IMG/VR virus record: IMGVR_UViG_3300026519_000023
Span: 1 to 40,651 of that record
DNA: 40,651 bases
Direction: 5' to 3' (one strand)
Source of the DNA: a virus
This document shows, piece by piece, positions 1 to 8,210 of this stretch. A program made the translations under genes and the position numbers. The notes under the pieces were generated by a model. The model was not told where the DNA came from and ran no database searches. It was given only the letters and a program-made list of their open reading frames with translations. Positions within the stretch are counted from its first letter, which is position 1, and each line of letters starts with the position of its first letter.

Positions 1-2
1 GA

Positions 3-830
3 ATTGTACAACAGGCTATGGGCTTTAGGCTACCAGCCAAGGTTGAATTTACGAGAATGACATTGGGCGATGAAGCCGCCGAAAAAGCCCTACTTATTCA
101 ATTGGCCGATCGCAATATTATTAGCGATGAACTTCTTCATAGATATTTTGGGCACGATCCAGAATTAGAAAAGATAAGAGTTAACCGCGAAACCAAAGAC
201 AGGGCAAAGGGCAAAATGTCCAAGAAAGCTGGAGCCTTTTATGATCCAATGTTTGAAGAATCCCTAAAGCGCGCGTTTGTCCAGACTGGCGTTGTCTCCC
301 CAAGTGAGGTAGGTCTCGAATTATATCCACGTAAAGAGGGCGAACAACCAGCCCTATTAATGAGGCAGCCAAAAATTGGAAATACAAAAACCGCCGATAA
401 AAATACCGATACTGAACCAGGGCGCCCCAAAAACTCAAAAGACACCAAAAAACGTAAGCGCCGCACATTTCGCCCAAAACTTAAGGCAATGGAGATATGG
501 GCGACCGATATACAAGACGATATATCCACCATCCTTAACCCTTTTCTTCTGCGTAAATTTAATAAATCAAATATGCGGTCACTAACATCTGAAGAATTTA
601 GTAAGTCAGAAATGATAAAGTTTGGAGTGTTATCTAATTTGGAGCCGTTTTGTGATGTGACTGAAGAAGTAATATATGATGTATTAGCTAACAGTCCTAA
701 TAGTGAAATAATAGGTATATATAAGGAGTTAGCTAATATAATATCGGCCGACTTAGATAGAAGATTAACGGTAGACGAACAAAAACGTGTTATGGCACAC
801 GCATACACTATTTATAATGGAGAAACATAA
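3..830 (+). CDS. Portal protein, C-terminal part (5' end outside window)
   Basis: The reading frame is open to the left edge (I-V-Q-Q-A precede the first Met at 18), so this is the 3' end of a longer gene. The visible part has the usual portal C-terminal layout: a phrase on residues that are upstream in polarity (LPAKVEFTRMTLGDEAAEK), a helix with ADRNIISDELLHRYFGHDPE, then a basic linker with GRPKNSKDTKKRKRR and a final helical acidic tail. From family knowledge, the portal is the dodecameric ring at one capsid vertex through which DNA is packaged and to which the neck attaches. Position just before the protease/scaffold and capsid genes supports this. It ends in a TAATG overlap with the next gene. 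The identification rests on motif resemblance and gene order; the core portal domain is not in the window. Confidence 0.75.
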   Translation: MVQQAMGFRLPAKVEFTRMTLGDEAAEKALLIQLADRNIISDELLHRYFGHDPELEKIRVNRETKDRAKGKMSKKAGAFYDPMFEESLKRAFVQTGVVSPSEVGLELYPRKEGEQPALLMRQPKIGNTKTADKNTDTEPGRPKNSKDTKKRKRRTFRPKLKAMEIWATDIQDDISTILNPFLLRKFNKSNMRSLTSEEFSKSEMIKFGVLSNLEPFCDVTEEVIYDVLANSPNSEIIGIYKELANIISADLDRRLTVDEQKRVMAHAYTIYNGET

Positions 831-1132
831 TGGCTAAAATAGAAATATTTATTGATACCGAAAAAAGACAAGATAGCTTTATAAAGGTCAACGATGAAGT
901 ATTAGATGATGTTACATACATCAGTATATGGAGTATGGATAAACCCGAATATCTCTCGCTTGAAGTAACCCAATATGAAAACGGCGAAAAAGAGGGAGAA
1001 CTCAATAAAAGAATTGTTCTTACGGGTTCCGCCAAAGCTGGCTTAAAATTAGAACGTAAAGAATCGGGTCCGACAATTAGTGATGAAGACTTAAAGAGCC
1101 TTGCAGAAATCCTACTTCGACGTGAAATTTAG
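830..1132 (+). CDS. Hypothetical protein between portal and protease (100 aa)
   Basis: I do not recognise this protein. It starts at an ATG that overlaps the stop of the portal gene by one base, with a GGAGA ribosome site about 8 bases upstream, so it is almost certainly translated and coupled to the portal. The sequence is soluble, acidic and mixed alpha/beta in appearance, opening with a beta-like MAKIEIFIDTEK and ending in a charged helix (DEDLKSLAEILLRREI). There is no signal peptide, membrane segment or cysteine motif. Its place in the head operon suggests a head assembly accessory role, but that is inference only. Confidence 0.7.
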   Translation: MAKIEIFIDTEKRQDSFIKVNDEVLDDVTYISIWSMDKPEYLSLEVTQYENGEKEGELNKRIVLTGSAKAGLKLERKESGPTISDEDLKSLAEILLRREI

Positions 1133-1152
1133 TACACTGGTGTATAAAACAA

Positions 1153-2733
1153 ATGACCATGATAGTATATGAAGCAGAAGAAAAGGTGGGCGGATTGGCC
1201 GATTTAGTTCGGGCCAATGTCTCGATAGCCTACACAACTAATATTTTTCCCTGCCAAACCCAAGATAAGGATTTAGTCCTATCACACTTGGTAGACAGGG
1301 ATACGGATTATTTAAGCAAGGCATCTATAAACGATTCGGATTTATATTTTACAAAGTCTATATTGGTAACTACTAATTGGAACCTTAATGATGACGTATT
1401 CTATAAGTACGAAGTTTGGGCTGCTAGACACACTCCTGTTCATAAGCGTACAAATCTTGAGCATGATGAGACAAATATTGTTGGTCATATGACCAATACT
1501 TGGGCTTTTGATGATGATGGTAACATTATTCCAGATAATGCAAAATCATCTGAACTTCCTGATTTGTTTCATCTTGCCAATGGTGCTGTGATTTATACGG
1601 CTTGGCAGGAAGAAAATCTGGCTAAACAGGCGGAGAAACTTATAGAACAAATTGAGAATAACGAGAAGTTTGTATCTATGGAGGCTTTGTTTTCGGGCTT
1701 TGATTATGCTGTTATGACCGCCGATAATGAGTTTTATATTGTTGCGCGTCAACAAGATACGGCGTTCTTAACTAAGCATCTAAAAGCCTATAAGGGTAGT
1801 GGTGAATTTGACGGGTGCAGACTCGGTCGTTTGCTACGAAACATTACTTTTAGTGGCAAGGGATATGTGGATAAACCAGCCAATCCAGACAGCGTTATGC
1901 TGTTTGATGGCGGTAAGACTTTTAATGTTACGGCTAGCGCTCCAATAACAAAAAATCCATTTAGTACACATAATGGTGTATTTATCTCTTGCAGTGACGT
2001 GTTTAGTTCTAATAAGAAACTGGAGAATACTCATATGAGTGATACTCTGTCAATTGATCTGCTCCAGAAACAGAACGAGGAACTTAAAGCCACAGTCGAA
2101 GAACTTCAAAAGGAAGTTAAGAATTATTCTAAGGCTTCTGTTGATGAAAAGATTAAGGCTTTTGAGTCCAAAGTATCTGAATTGGAGGGCAAGGTTGAGT
2201 CTTTAACTAAAGAGCGCGATGAAGCTCTCGCTAGTGTTGAAAAGCTCACCAAGGCCAAAGAAGAAGCAGACAAAAATTTAAGTGAGGTTGTTGAAGCTAA
2301 GGATGCACTTGAAAAGCAAGTGGCCGAAATTAAACTTCAGCAAACAAAGTCAGATCGTATTTCTGTTTTGGTTGAAGCTGGCTATGATAGAGATTCCGCT
2401 GAAGCCAAAGTTGATACCTTCATTGATTTGGACGACGATAAGTTTAAGGTTATTGCCGACGAACTCATCGAAGCCAAGAAACACATGAAGGACGATAAGA
2501 AGAAGAAAGACGAAGATATGTCTATGTCAAGTCAAGACGACGATCCATCAGATGACCCAGAAGGTTCTGCAAGTGCTTCGGCTGCCGATGTAGATAACGC
2601 GGAACCAACAAATAATGATGGTCCTGATATGTCTGCAAGCGCATCTGATAATGATGATGAAGTTGAATTGCGAGATGAGCTTAGACAGGCTTTGGCTGCT
2701 CGTCTTGGTTATGATGATAAGGGAGAAGAATAA
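1153..2733 (+). CDS. Prohead protease fused to scaffold domain
   Basis: The 526-residue protein has two clear halves. Residues 1-260 resemble phage prohead proteases: a His-containing segment HKRTNLEHDETNIVG (H97, H104), and VSMEALFSGFDYAV with candidate nucleophile S175, the pattern seen in the gp21-like/U35 serine protease group. Residues 295-525 look like a scaffold: a long heptad coiled coil (about 300-400), a Lys-rich helix and a very acidic Asp/Ser tail ending in an alpha-helical C-terminus. In known systems such a protein fills the procapsid, directs capsid protein assembly and is then digested by its own protease part. It lies two bases before the decoration-like gene and just upstream of the major capsid gene, as expected. 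The start has only a weak ribosome site; M3 at 1159 is an alternative. Catalytic residue assignment is tentative. Confidence 0.7.
   Translation: MTMIVYEAEEKVGGLADLVRANVSIAYTTNIFPCQTQDKDLVLSHLVDRDTDYLSKASINDSDLYFTKSILVTTNWNLNDDVFYKYEVWAARHTPVHKRTNLEHDETNIVGHMTNTWAFDDDGNIIPDNAKSSELPDLFHLANGAVIYTAWQEENLAKQAEKLIEQIENNEKFVSMEALFSGFDYAVMTADNEFYIVARQQDTAFLTKHLKAYKGSGEFDGCRLGRLLRNITFSGKGYVDKPANPDSVMLFDGGKTFNVTASAPITKNPFSTHNGVFISCSDVFSSNKKLENTHMSDTLSIDLLQKQNEELKATVEELQKEVKNYSKASVDEKIKAFESKVSELEGKVESLTKERDEALASVEKLTKAKEEADKNLSEVVEAKDALEKQVAEIKLQQTKSDRISVLVEAGYDRDSAEAKVDTFIDLDDDKFKVIADELIEAKKHMKDDKKKKDEDMSMSSQDDDPSDDPEGSASASAADVDNAEPTNNDGPDMSASASDNDDEVELRDELRQALAARLGYDDKGEE
2035..2733 (+). CDS. Possible nested scaffold protein from internal in-frame start
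   Basis: An in-frame ATG at 2035 (M295 of the protease/scaffold protein) is preceded by GGAGA at 2022-2026, nine bases from GGAG to the ATG. This site is better than that of the full-length start at 1153. Translation from here would give a 232-residue product consisting of exactly the coiled-coil and acidic scaffold half (MSDTLSIDLLQKQNEELKA at its start). The known parallel is phage lambda, where Nu3 scaffold is made from an internal start in the protease gene C. What is seen is the site and the domain boundary; that it is used is inference. Confidence 0.45.
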   Translation: MSDTLSIDLLQKQNEELKATVEELQKEVKNYSKASVDEKIKAFESKVSELEGKVESLTKERDEALASVEKLTKAKEEADKNLSEVVEAKDALEKQVAEIKLQQTKSDRISVLVEAGYDRDSAEAKVDTFIDLDDDKFKVIADELIEAKKHMKDDKKKKDEDMSMSSQDDDPSDDPEGSASASAADVDNAEPTNNDGPDMSASASDNDDEVELRDELRQALAARLGYDDKGEE

Positions 2734-2735
2734 AA

Positions 2736-3188
2736 ATGGCTCTAAAATCAGACCGTATCGAACTTGCGGATGGTAGCCGTATCAAATATTTTATGACTAC
2801 TGCTACTACTCGTGGCCGTATTGTCAATCTTGATAGTCCTGGTGGTGATGGCATGGATAATCCGAGTGCAACGGTATCCTTGCCTATCGGTGCTTCTGGC
2901 AACCCAGCGGGAGTGTTGATGAATGACGTAGTTAATTTGAATCTGACTCGTCAACATTTGAATCAGCATGTTGATGAAGTGCAGGTAGGTAATAAAGTAG
3001 ATGTACTTGTGCGCGGTGTTGTTCGCACTAACGTTCTTAAGTCTGGTGATTCTCCATCTGCTGGTGACGCCGCTTATTATGACGCTAATGGTGAGTTTAC
3101 TACGAGTACAGGTTCAGATAAAGTTGGCAGATTTCTTGGGCCAAAAGATTCTGATGGGTACGTCGAAGTTGAAATAAATATCCAATAA
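2736..3188 (+). CDS. Probable capsid decoration/stabilisation protein (150 aa)
   Basis: This small protein has no Cys, is beta-rich and carries a run of Gly/Asp/Val turns, including a repeated hydrophobic pattern around VGNKVDVLVRGVVRTNV and a C-terminal VGRFLGPKDSDGYVEVEI. That end resembles small head decoration proteins of the DUF2190/lambda gpD-like functional class. It has a strong ribosome site (GGGAGAAG) and lies between the scaffold and major capsid genes, the usual place for a decoration protein that binds the outside of the expanded shell. It uses C-G-T/C-G-C arginine and G-G-T glycine codons much like the capsid gene, which suggests high expression. The functional name rests on position and general resemblance. 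Confidence 0.6.
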   Translation: MALKSDRIELADGSRIKYFMTTATTRGRIVNLDSPGGDGMDNPSATVSLPIGASGNPAGVLMNDVVNLNLTRQHLNQHVDEVQVGNKVDVLVRGVVRTNVLKSGDSPSAGDAAYYDANGEFTTSTGSDKVGRFLGPKDSDGYVEVEINIQ

Positions 3189-3206
3189 GATCGGAGTATT
3201 CATAAA

Positions 3207-4217
3207 ATGGCAAGAAAGAAATTATTCAAGCCGTCAGAACGCCTTACAGAACTGCTGCGCACTAGCGGCTCGTTCAACAGAGAGGAATCTTTGGCTGCGG
3301 TACACGAGTTTGCTAAAGCTCTTGAACTTCCGCTTCGTCAAGGTATGCTGAGCGGCAACATTTTGGATGGTATTTACGAAGCTATTCCGCTTGATCGTAA
3401 TGCCACTCCAGAATTTCCACTGGATTTCCTGGCCCCAGGAACCGAAAAAGAGTTTGTGGCCTACTCAATTCCTAATCATGGTTATATTCCCCAGCGTCAC
3501 GTTGAGGGCGACTATGTGATGATCCCAACTTACGATATTGGCGCATCCATTGACTGGAACCTCAAGTATGCGCGCGATGCTCGTTGGGATGTTGTTGGTC
3601 GCGCAATGGAGGTTCTTGAAGCGTCATTTGTCAAGAAAATGAATGATGATGGCTGGCACACAATTATTACTGCGGGTGCTGATCGCAATATTGTTATTCT
3701 TGATAGTGATGCTGCTACTGGCCAATTTACTAAGCGCCTTGTGAGTCTGATGAAGGTTGTTATGCGGCGCAATGGTGGTGGCAACTCCGCCTCCAATAAT
3801 AGAGGTCAATTAACTGATCTTTATATTTCGCCAGAAGCTATGGAAGACATTCGTAACTGGAATGTTGACCAAGTTGACGAATTGACGCGCCGACAAATTT
3901 TTGTGAGCGAGGGTGATGACGCCCTTAATCGTATTTTTGGCGTTAATCTTCATACGCTTGATGAGCTTGGTGAAGGTCAAGAATACGAACTCTTCTATGA
4001 AAATGAGTTGGGCGCTGCTCTTCCTGGTGGTGATGTTGAAATCGTTGTTGGTCTTGATTTGCGCAAAAATGATTCCTTTGTAATGCCCATCCGAGAAGAA
4101 GTTTCAATCTTTGAAGATGATAGCTTACATAGGCAAAAGCGTGCTGGTCTGTACGGGTGGGCCGAAATCGGTCTGGGTGTTCTAGATAACCGTCGCGTCC
4201 TTCTTGGTAGTCTCTAA
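3207..4217 (+). CDS. Major capsid protein
   Basis: This 336-residue protein is of the size and composition of an HK97-fold major capsid protein. The N-terminal helix (about residues 1-50) is followed by a segment FVAYSIPNHGYIPQRHVEGD, then a long helix with a conserved-looking aromatic/charged pattern (DARWDVVGRAMEVLEASFVKKM), a loop, a LYISPEAMEDIRNW segment typical of the A-domain, and a C-terminal beta stretch ending in a Leu-rich tail. Its place after protease/scaffold and decoration genes, a CGGAG ribosome site, strongly biased codon use (mostly CGT/CGC for Arg) and its own strong terminator all fit the most abundant head protein. Known role: forms the icosahedral shell after scaffold removal. 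I cannot identify a close named relative. Confidence 0.8.
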   Translation: MARKKLFKPSERLTELLRTSGSFNREESLAAVHEFAKALELPLRQGMLSGNILDGIYEAIPLDRNATPEFPLDFLAPGTEKEFVAYSIPNHGYIPQRHVEGDYVMIPTYDIGASIDWNLKYARDARWDVVGRAMEVLEASFVKKMNDDGWHTIITAGADRNIVILDSDAATGQFTKRLVSLMKVVMRRNGGGNSASNNRGQLTDLYISPEAMEDIRNWNVDQVDELTRRQIFVSEGDDALNRIFGVNLHTLDELGEGQEYELFYENELGAALPGGDVEIVVGLDLRKNDSFVMPIREEVSIFEDDSLHRQKRAGLYGWAEIGLGVLDNRRVLLGSL

Positions 4218-4223
4218 TCTATC

Positions 4224-4253
4224 TTGACAAACAACCAGAAACCGCTATATTAT
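4224..4253 (+). promoter_or_regulatory. Possible sigma70-type promoter
   Basis: An exact TTGACA at 4224-4229 is followed after 16 bases by TATATT (4246-4251), or after 18 by TATTAT (4248-4253). Transcription would start near 4257-4260, inside the stem of the terminator at 4255-4287, so its usefulness is doubtful. It could drive the homing endonuclease gene at 4315 if transcription starts beyond the 5' arm, or it could be chance in AT-rich DNA. Confidence 0.35.
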
Positions 4254-4254
4254 A

Positions 4255-4287
4255 GGGTGGGGAGATATTTTTCTTCCCGCCCTTTTT
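4255..4287 (+). terminator. Rho-independent terminator after major capsid gene
   Basis: A 10-base arm GGGTGGGGAG (4255-4264) pairs with CTTCCCGCCC (4273-4282) with two G-U pairs and no mismatch, around an 8-base loop, followed by TTTTT. It begins 38 bases after the capsid stop codon. It would end high-level capsid transcription before the homing endonuclease gene, with readthrough or a second promoter needed for genes downstream. Confidence 0.85.
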
Positions 4288-4314
4288 GTATGTATATATT
4301 TATAGGAGAGTAGT

Positions 4315-6057
4315 ATGATATTAGATAAGGAAACTAAGGACAAGTTCGGATATCTTCCATCATCACTAACTAAGTCATCAAGTAAAAAAGTGGTGGTTAA
4401 ATGTGATTATTGTGGCCTTATATTAGATAAGACTATGAAACAGATCACCGCAGGAAGAAAGTACACTGATGTTGAGGCGTGTCATGCTTGTCGTTTCAAA
4501 AAGAGGGAAGATGTTAGTATAGCGCGTGACGGCGTAAAAAACAGCGCCCAGAGAAAAGACGTTCGAGAAAAATTGTCGTCTGTCAACATAGAGGATTTTC
4601 ATGAAGAAATAGTAGAGCTTTCCAAAAAATATGGACATTCATATATTGCAGAGAAACTGGGTATACCAAGTACGTCCTTACATAGATATATGAAGCGCCA
4701 TAACATTTCGGGCGATATTTCTGTTCAACAACGTAGAGAAAATACCTTTAAGGATAAGACTGGACAAGACTATAAAGAATGGAGACGAGAACAACTTAAG
4801 GATATGTCTCAGCAGAAGTATGGCGTGGACAATATGTTTATGGCAGAGGAAATTAAACAAAAGTCTAAGGAAACCATGATGGAGAAATATGGAGTTGAGC
4901 ACTGTATGCAATCCAAAGAAATACGTGACAAGTCTAAGTCTACCGTACTAAAAAAATATGGCGTTGAGAACGTGTCACAAAATGATGAAATACAGGGAAA
5001 AATAAAACAAACAAATAAAGATAGATATGGTTATGATAACCCAATGAAAAATAAGAATGTCGTTAAGAAAATGTTGCAAACACGCATAGACAATGGCGAA
5101 ATTCATACATATAATAACAAAAGAATTAGAGAAATATCTGAGGAACTCAATCGGCCCTATTCAACGTTAGTTGTACAGATACGTAAGTATGGTCCAGACG
5201 CCGCCCTAAAAATGAAGAATAAAAATAAGAGTATATTAGAACAACTAATGGAATCCCACCTAAAGTCTATTGGGGTTAATTATGTACCACAATTTCGCGT
5301 AGAAAACAGAATAGCGGACTTTTTCCTACCAGATTACAACATTATTATTGAGTGTGATGGTCTTTACTGGCACTCAGACGCCGTAATACAAGATAAGAAC
5401 TATCATAAAGATAAGCGCGACCTCTATATAAGTAAAGGTTACCGCCCATTCTTTTTTAGGGAGGACGAGTTGCGCGACAAATTCAATATAATTAAATCTA
5501 TCCTTAGTAATGCTATGCACATGAATACGCGCCGACTATTTGCCCGAAAATGTACGCCCGCCCAATTAACGCCCACCGAGTCAAACGCCTTCTTTTCCTT
5601 ATATCACCTAATGGGTCCAGGCAAAGGCCCAACATTTGCCCTCTTAGATGAAGATAAATTTCCAGTTGCCGCCCTACAAATCCTAAATACATACGGCGAA
5701 CATCATATTTCGCGCTTCTGTACGGCCCCAAATTGTACTGTTGTGGGCGCCCTCTCAAAATTGCTCAAGTTCGCCCACACTACCATATTCTTTTCTGCTA
5801 TATCTACCTTTATAGATTTACGCTATGGAGAAGGTTCATACTTAGAAAGATCGTTAGGATTTGAGAAGCTAGCTTCACACATTAGTTTTAAGTGGACTGA
5901 CGGTATCAATACATTTCACAGACTAACCAAAAAAGGAAATTCTGGGTACTATCACGGCCTGGCCAAGATATGGGACTGCGGACAAGCCAAATACCGTTTG
6001 GTGTACAATACTAATATAAATCAACTAAAAAGGAGAACAGTATGCCACCAGGAATAG
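4315..6057 (+). CDS. Free-standing homing endonuclease, Vsr-like (EDxHD) type
   Basis: The 580-residue protein reads in order: an N-terminal zinc ribbon (CDYCG about residue 30, then CHAC), a helix-turn-helix-like segment (YIAEKLGIPSTSLHRYMKRH, about 105-125), several KYGV-type repeats (QKYGVDNMF, EKYGVEHCM, KKYGVENVS, DRYGYDNPM; about 160-250), and a nuclease core at about 306-400. The core has IADFFLPDYNIIIECDGLYWH with D335, E346, D348 and H353, the pattern of Vsr-like homing endonucleases such as the I-Bth0305I group. A C-terminal part (about 400-560) with VVGALSKLLKFAH looks like a separate, possibly acyltransferase-like (GNAT/Mom-type) domain; that is a weak guess. A good AGGAGAG ribosome site precedes it. 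Its last 16 bases overlap the next gene, so the element has fitted itself into the cassette. Role: spreads its own gene to sites in related phages. Confidence 0.75.
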   Translation: MILDKETKDKFGYLPSSLTKSSSKKVVVKCDYCGLILDKTMKQITAGRKYTDVEACHACRFKKREDVSIARDGVKNSAQRKDVREKLSSVNIEDFHEEIVELSKKYGHSYIAEKLGIPSTSLHRYMKRHNISGDISVQQRRENTFKDKTGQDYKEWRREQLKDMSQQKYGVDNMFMAEEIKQKSKETMMEKYGVEHCMQSKEIRDKSKSTVLKKYGVENVSQNDEIQGKIKQTNKDRYGYDNPMKNKNVVKKMLQTRIDNGEIHTYNNKRIREISEELNRPYSTLVVQIRKYGPDAALKMKNKNKSILEQLMESHLKSIGVNYVPQFRVENRIADFFLPDYNIIIECDGLYWHSDAVIQDKNYHKDKRDLYISKGYRPFFFREDELRDKFNIIKSILSNAMHMNTRRLFARKCTPAQLTPTESNAFFSLYHLMGPGKGPTFALLDEDKFPVAALQILNTYGEHHISRFCTAPNCTVVGALSKLLKFAHTTIFFSAISTFIDLRYGEGSYLERSLGFEKLASHISFKWTDGINTFHRLTKKGNSGYYHGLAKIWDCGQAKYRLVYNTNINQLKRRTVCHQE

Positions 6058-6836
6058 TTGGAGACTCACCTTACGACATTAGAATTTATGGGTGCACCAA
6101 TCATGCCGAGGACGATGTAAGTACACAGGGCGGCGCTATAGATACAACTGTTATACTAGCATTTGATGAACCCTTATTTGCAAATGAACTCAACGACACA
6201 TTAGATGTTGTATCGGGCAGTTCTTCTGATACAACCCAAACACTAACTATCACTGGAAAGAATAGTTCAGGAACAATAATAAGTGAAGTATTAAACCTAA
6301 ATGGAACAACCAAAGTTAGTGGGACCAAGGTATTTCAAATAATACTTAAGGTTGTATGTAGTGGGTCACATGTTGGAGATATAACTATAAGTCGAAATTC
6401 AGACGGTAGGGCTGTTGGTACATTATTAGGCACAAATAATGCGCCAGGAGCCACAGCCGAACTAACATTGCGCCGCCCATTTTATGATGCTAGTATTCCA
6501 ACGAGCGGAACCCAAAAATACTATGAGAAAGTTTTTATCAAAAATAATAGCTCGGGCACGTATTATGGGGTAACCGTTACAGAATCCTCTGATCCAATTG
6601 GTTCTCACGCTTTTGACCTTGAATCCGCCCAGAACGACACAAATACTGTGGCCAACAGGCTAACTAAGCCAACAACAACACTAGGGACATTCGATGGCTC
6701 ACAGAAAAACGTACCAGGAACTAATCTAAATGGTGGGCAGGCTATTGGAGTTTGGCTCGAATTAACCTTAACTGCTGGTCTATTAGCAAATCAATCAATA
6801 TACAGACTTCTTATAAATGGTAGGAGAAATTCATAG
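6042..6836 (+). CDS. Virion structural protein, paralogue of the 14456-15244 gene
   Basis: The 264-residue protein is beta-rich, Thr/Ser/Gly-rich and has no signal peptide. It is clearly paralogous to the protein at 14456-15244: shared blocks include QGGAIDTTV, LNDTL, VVSG, NLNGTT, TLLGT, AELTLRRPFYD and a C-terminal IGVWL-LTLTAG. By eye more than half of the aligned positions are identical over most of their length. The function is not known; the pattern and position suggest a structural or fibre-base protein. It has a strong AAGGAG ribosome site within the end of the homing endonuclease gene and is followed by a GTG start one base before its own stop ends. Confidence 0.7.
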   Translation: MPPGIVGDSPYDIRIYGCTNHAEDDVSTQGGAIDTTVILAFDEPLFANELNDTLDVVSGSSSDTTQTLTITGKNSSGTIISEVLNLNGTTKVSGTKVFQIILKVVCSGSHVGDITISRNSDGRAVGTLLGTNNAPGATAELTLRRPFYDASIPTSGTQKYYEKVFIKNNSSGTYYGVTVTESSDPIGSHAFDLESAQNDTNTVANRLTKPTTTLGTFDGSQKNVPGTNLNGGQAIGVWLELTLTAGLLANQSIYRLLINGRRNS

Positions 6837-7660
6837 TGGCTAACTTACTATTAGTTGTTAGAGATGGCCCCTCATATAAGAATGGCGATGTACTATGCGC
6901 TTTTTCGAGAAGGTGTATTGAGTTTTGTCATTGCCACATGCAATGTTTCGAGAGAGACCCCAATCATCGCCGACTAAAGGCAGTTGATAATCCCGACGGG
7001 CTAGTTCCACAAACAGATGTCCTATATGATTATTGCACTACATTCTATGAATTTAGATATGATAGGCTTAGTGAGAACGAACTGCTAATAACGCGCCTAT
7101 CAGATGGCGTGAATATACGGGTCCAATCTAATGTACCGTTTGATAGTCCATTCTCCAATAAAACCGAACAAATAGACATAAAACAATTTCTGGATAGACA
7201 GCTTAAAACCCTACGTTCACTTGATGCTCGCGGGCGCCCAATATTCAAGAATGACCAATCCCTAGAGACTTGGTTTGGTGGGCGTATGTCTCACGGAGAT
7301 ATAAATAAGGTTCGCGCCGTCTGGATGGCCCTAACAAATAAAAAGGGCGTTTTGCGCACAGAATTGCGCTTTAGACACTATCCACTCGGCCAACAAGACA
7401 TAAGATCTTTTCTGCCAATATCTACTACCGATTTTGATGACGGTCGCGCTGCTCAATTAGTTGAGCCCGAATACGACCTATCCGACCCAGAAAATCCACA
7501 AATAATCAAAAAAAGAAAGAAGTTTGTAAATTGGAGAGATGATGTCATACCCGAGGTCGGCGTACCAGAGGGTGACGTAATAGACAAACGAAAACCCATA
7601 GATATAAGGCCAGTAATGGTCCCCAAACAAGACAACATAATAGTTAAAGATAAAGTATAG
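6836..7660 (+). CDS. Hypothetical structural-region protein (274 aa), GTG start
   Basis: I do not recognise this protein. A GTG at 6836 overlaps the preceding stop by one base and has TAGGAG upstream, so it is translated and coupled. The first third contains a Cys/His-rich stretch (CAFSRRCIEFCHCHMQCFERDPNH, C and H at about residues 21-44), which could bind a metal. The middle is charged and has an LSDG turn; the end is Pro/Asp/Lys-rich and probably unstructured (PEVGVPEGDVIDKRKPIDI). Position between structural genes suggests a virion or assembly protein. Confidence 0.65.
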   Translation: MANLLLVVRDGPSYKNGDVLCAFSRRCIEFCHCHMQCFERDPNHRRLKAVDNPDGLVPQTDVLYDYCTTFYEFRYDRLSENELLITRLSDGVNIRVQSNVPFDSPFSNKTEQIDIKQFLDRQLKTLRSLDARGRPIFKNDQSLETWFGGRMSHGDINKVRAVWMALTNKKGVLRTELRFRHYPLGQQDIRSFLPISTTDFDDGRAAQLVEPEYDLSDPENPQIIKKRKKFVNWRDDVIPEVGVPEGDVIDKRKPIDIRPVMVPKQDNIIVKDKV

Positions 7661-7675
7661 GGAGAATAACATAAG

Positions 7676-8191
7676 ATGTTAAATGTAACTTCAGCTAAAA
7701 ACTTAACACTTGAAGAAAAACGCCTCCTAAAAACAGAAATAGATACTGACCCTAATAATTTGGGTTATAAAGATGTTAACGGAAACTATAGGGCGGCCGC
7801 TGAGATTGCCAGGCTGCTTACACAGCGCCAATTAATACCTAATCCAGAACCCCAGCCGCAAATTCCTAAGCCAATTGATACTAACGCGCTAATGTCTTTG
7901 GTGAGTCCTACAACTATTGCTGCCGCAGATTATGCGGCGCTACAGGCAATTGAAGAAGCCGCTGATTCAAATGATAGACCACGCCTAATGAGACAGTTTC
8001 AAGTATGGCAAGCTAAGGGGTGGCTTAGTGACCCCAATGAGATTGCTGCTATTCAGGGTGAATTGGTCGCTACAATAGGCGATCCAAACTGGAAAGCACA
8101 AATTCCTGATAAGTCTCCCATTGAAAGAGTTATAGGGAGGAATACGGGTATTTCTGTTGATGAAGTAAATGAAATCTTAAACTTAGTATAA
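7676..8191 (+). CDS. Hypothetical protein (171 aa) with DP-LGY motif
   Basis: The N-terminus has EEKRLLKTEIDTDPNNLGY, a phrase (acidic helix followed by TDP..LGY) seen in small phage proteins of the head and tail regions whose role is not settled. Then comes a Pro/Gln linker (about 50-65, PNPEPQPQIPKP) and a helical C-terminal half ending in a GISVDEVNEILNLV helix. A GGGAGAATAAC ribosome site precedes the start. The motif supports a real phage family; I would not assign a function. Confidence 0.65.
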   Translation: MLNVTSAKNLTLEEKRLLKTEIDTDPNNLGYKDVNGNYRAAAEIARLLTQRQLIPNPEPQPQIPKPIDTNALMSLVSPTTIAAADYAALQAIEEAADSNDRPRLMRQFQVWQAKGWLSDPNEIAAIQGELVATIGDPNWKAQIPDKSPIERVIGRNTGISVDEVNEILNLV

Positions 8192-8210
8192 TATAAAGAG
8201 GTAAGACAAA

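Noticed and set aside
239-808. Leftward frame opposite the portal gene (189 codons)
   Set aside because: A shadow of the portal frame; no ribosome site and no recognisable motif.
1133-1152. Promoter-like AT-rich stretch before the protease gene
   Set aside because: Only 20 bases, no recognisable -35/-10 pair; the gene is probably read from upstream transcription.
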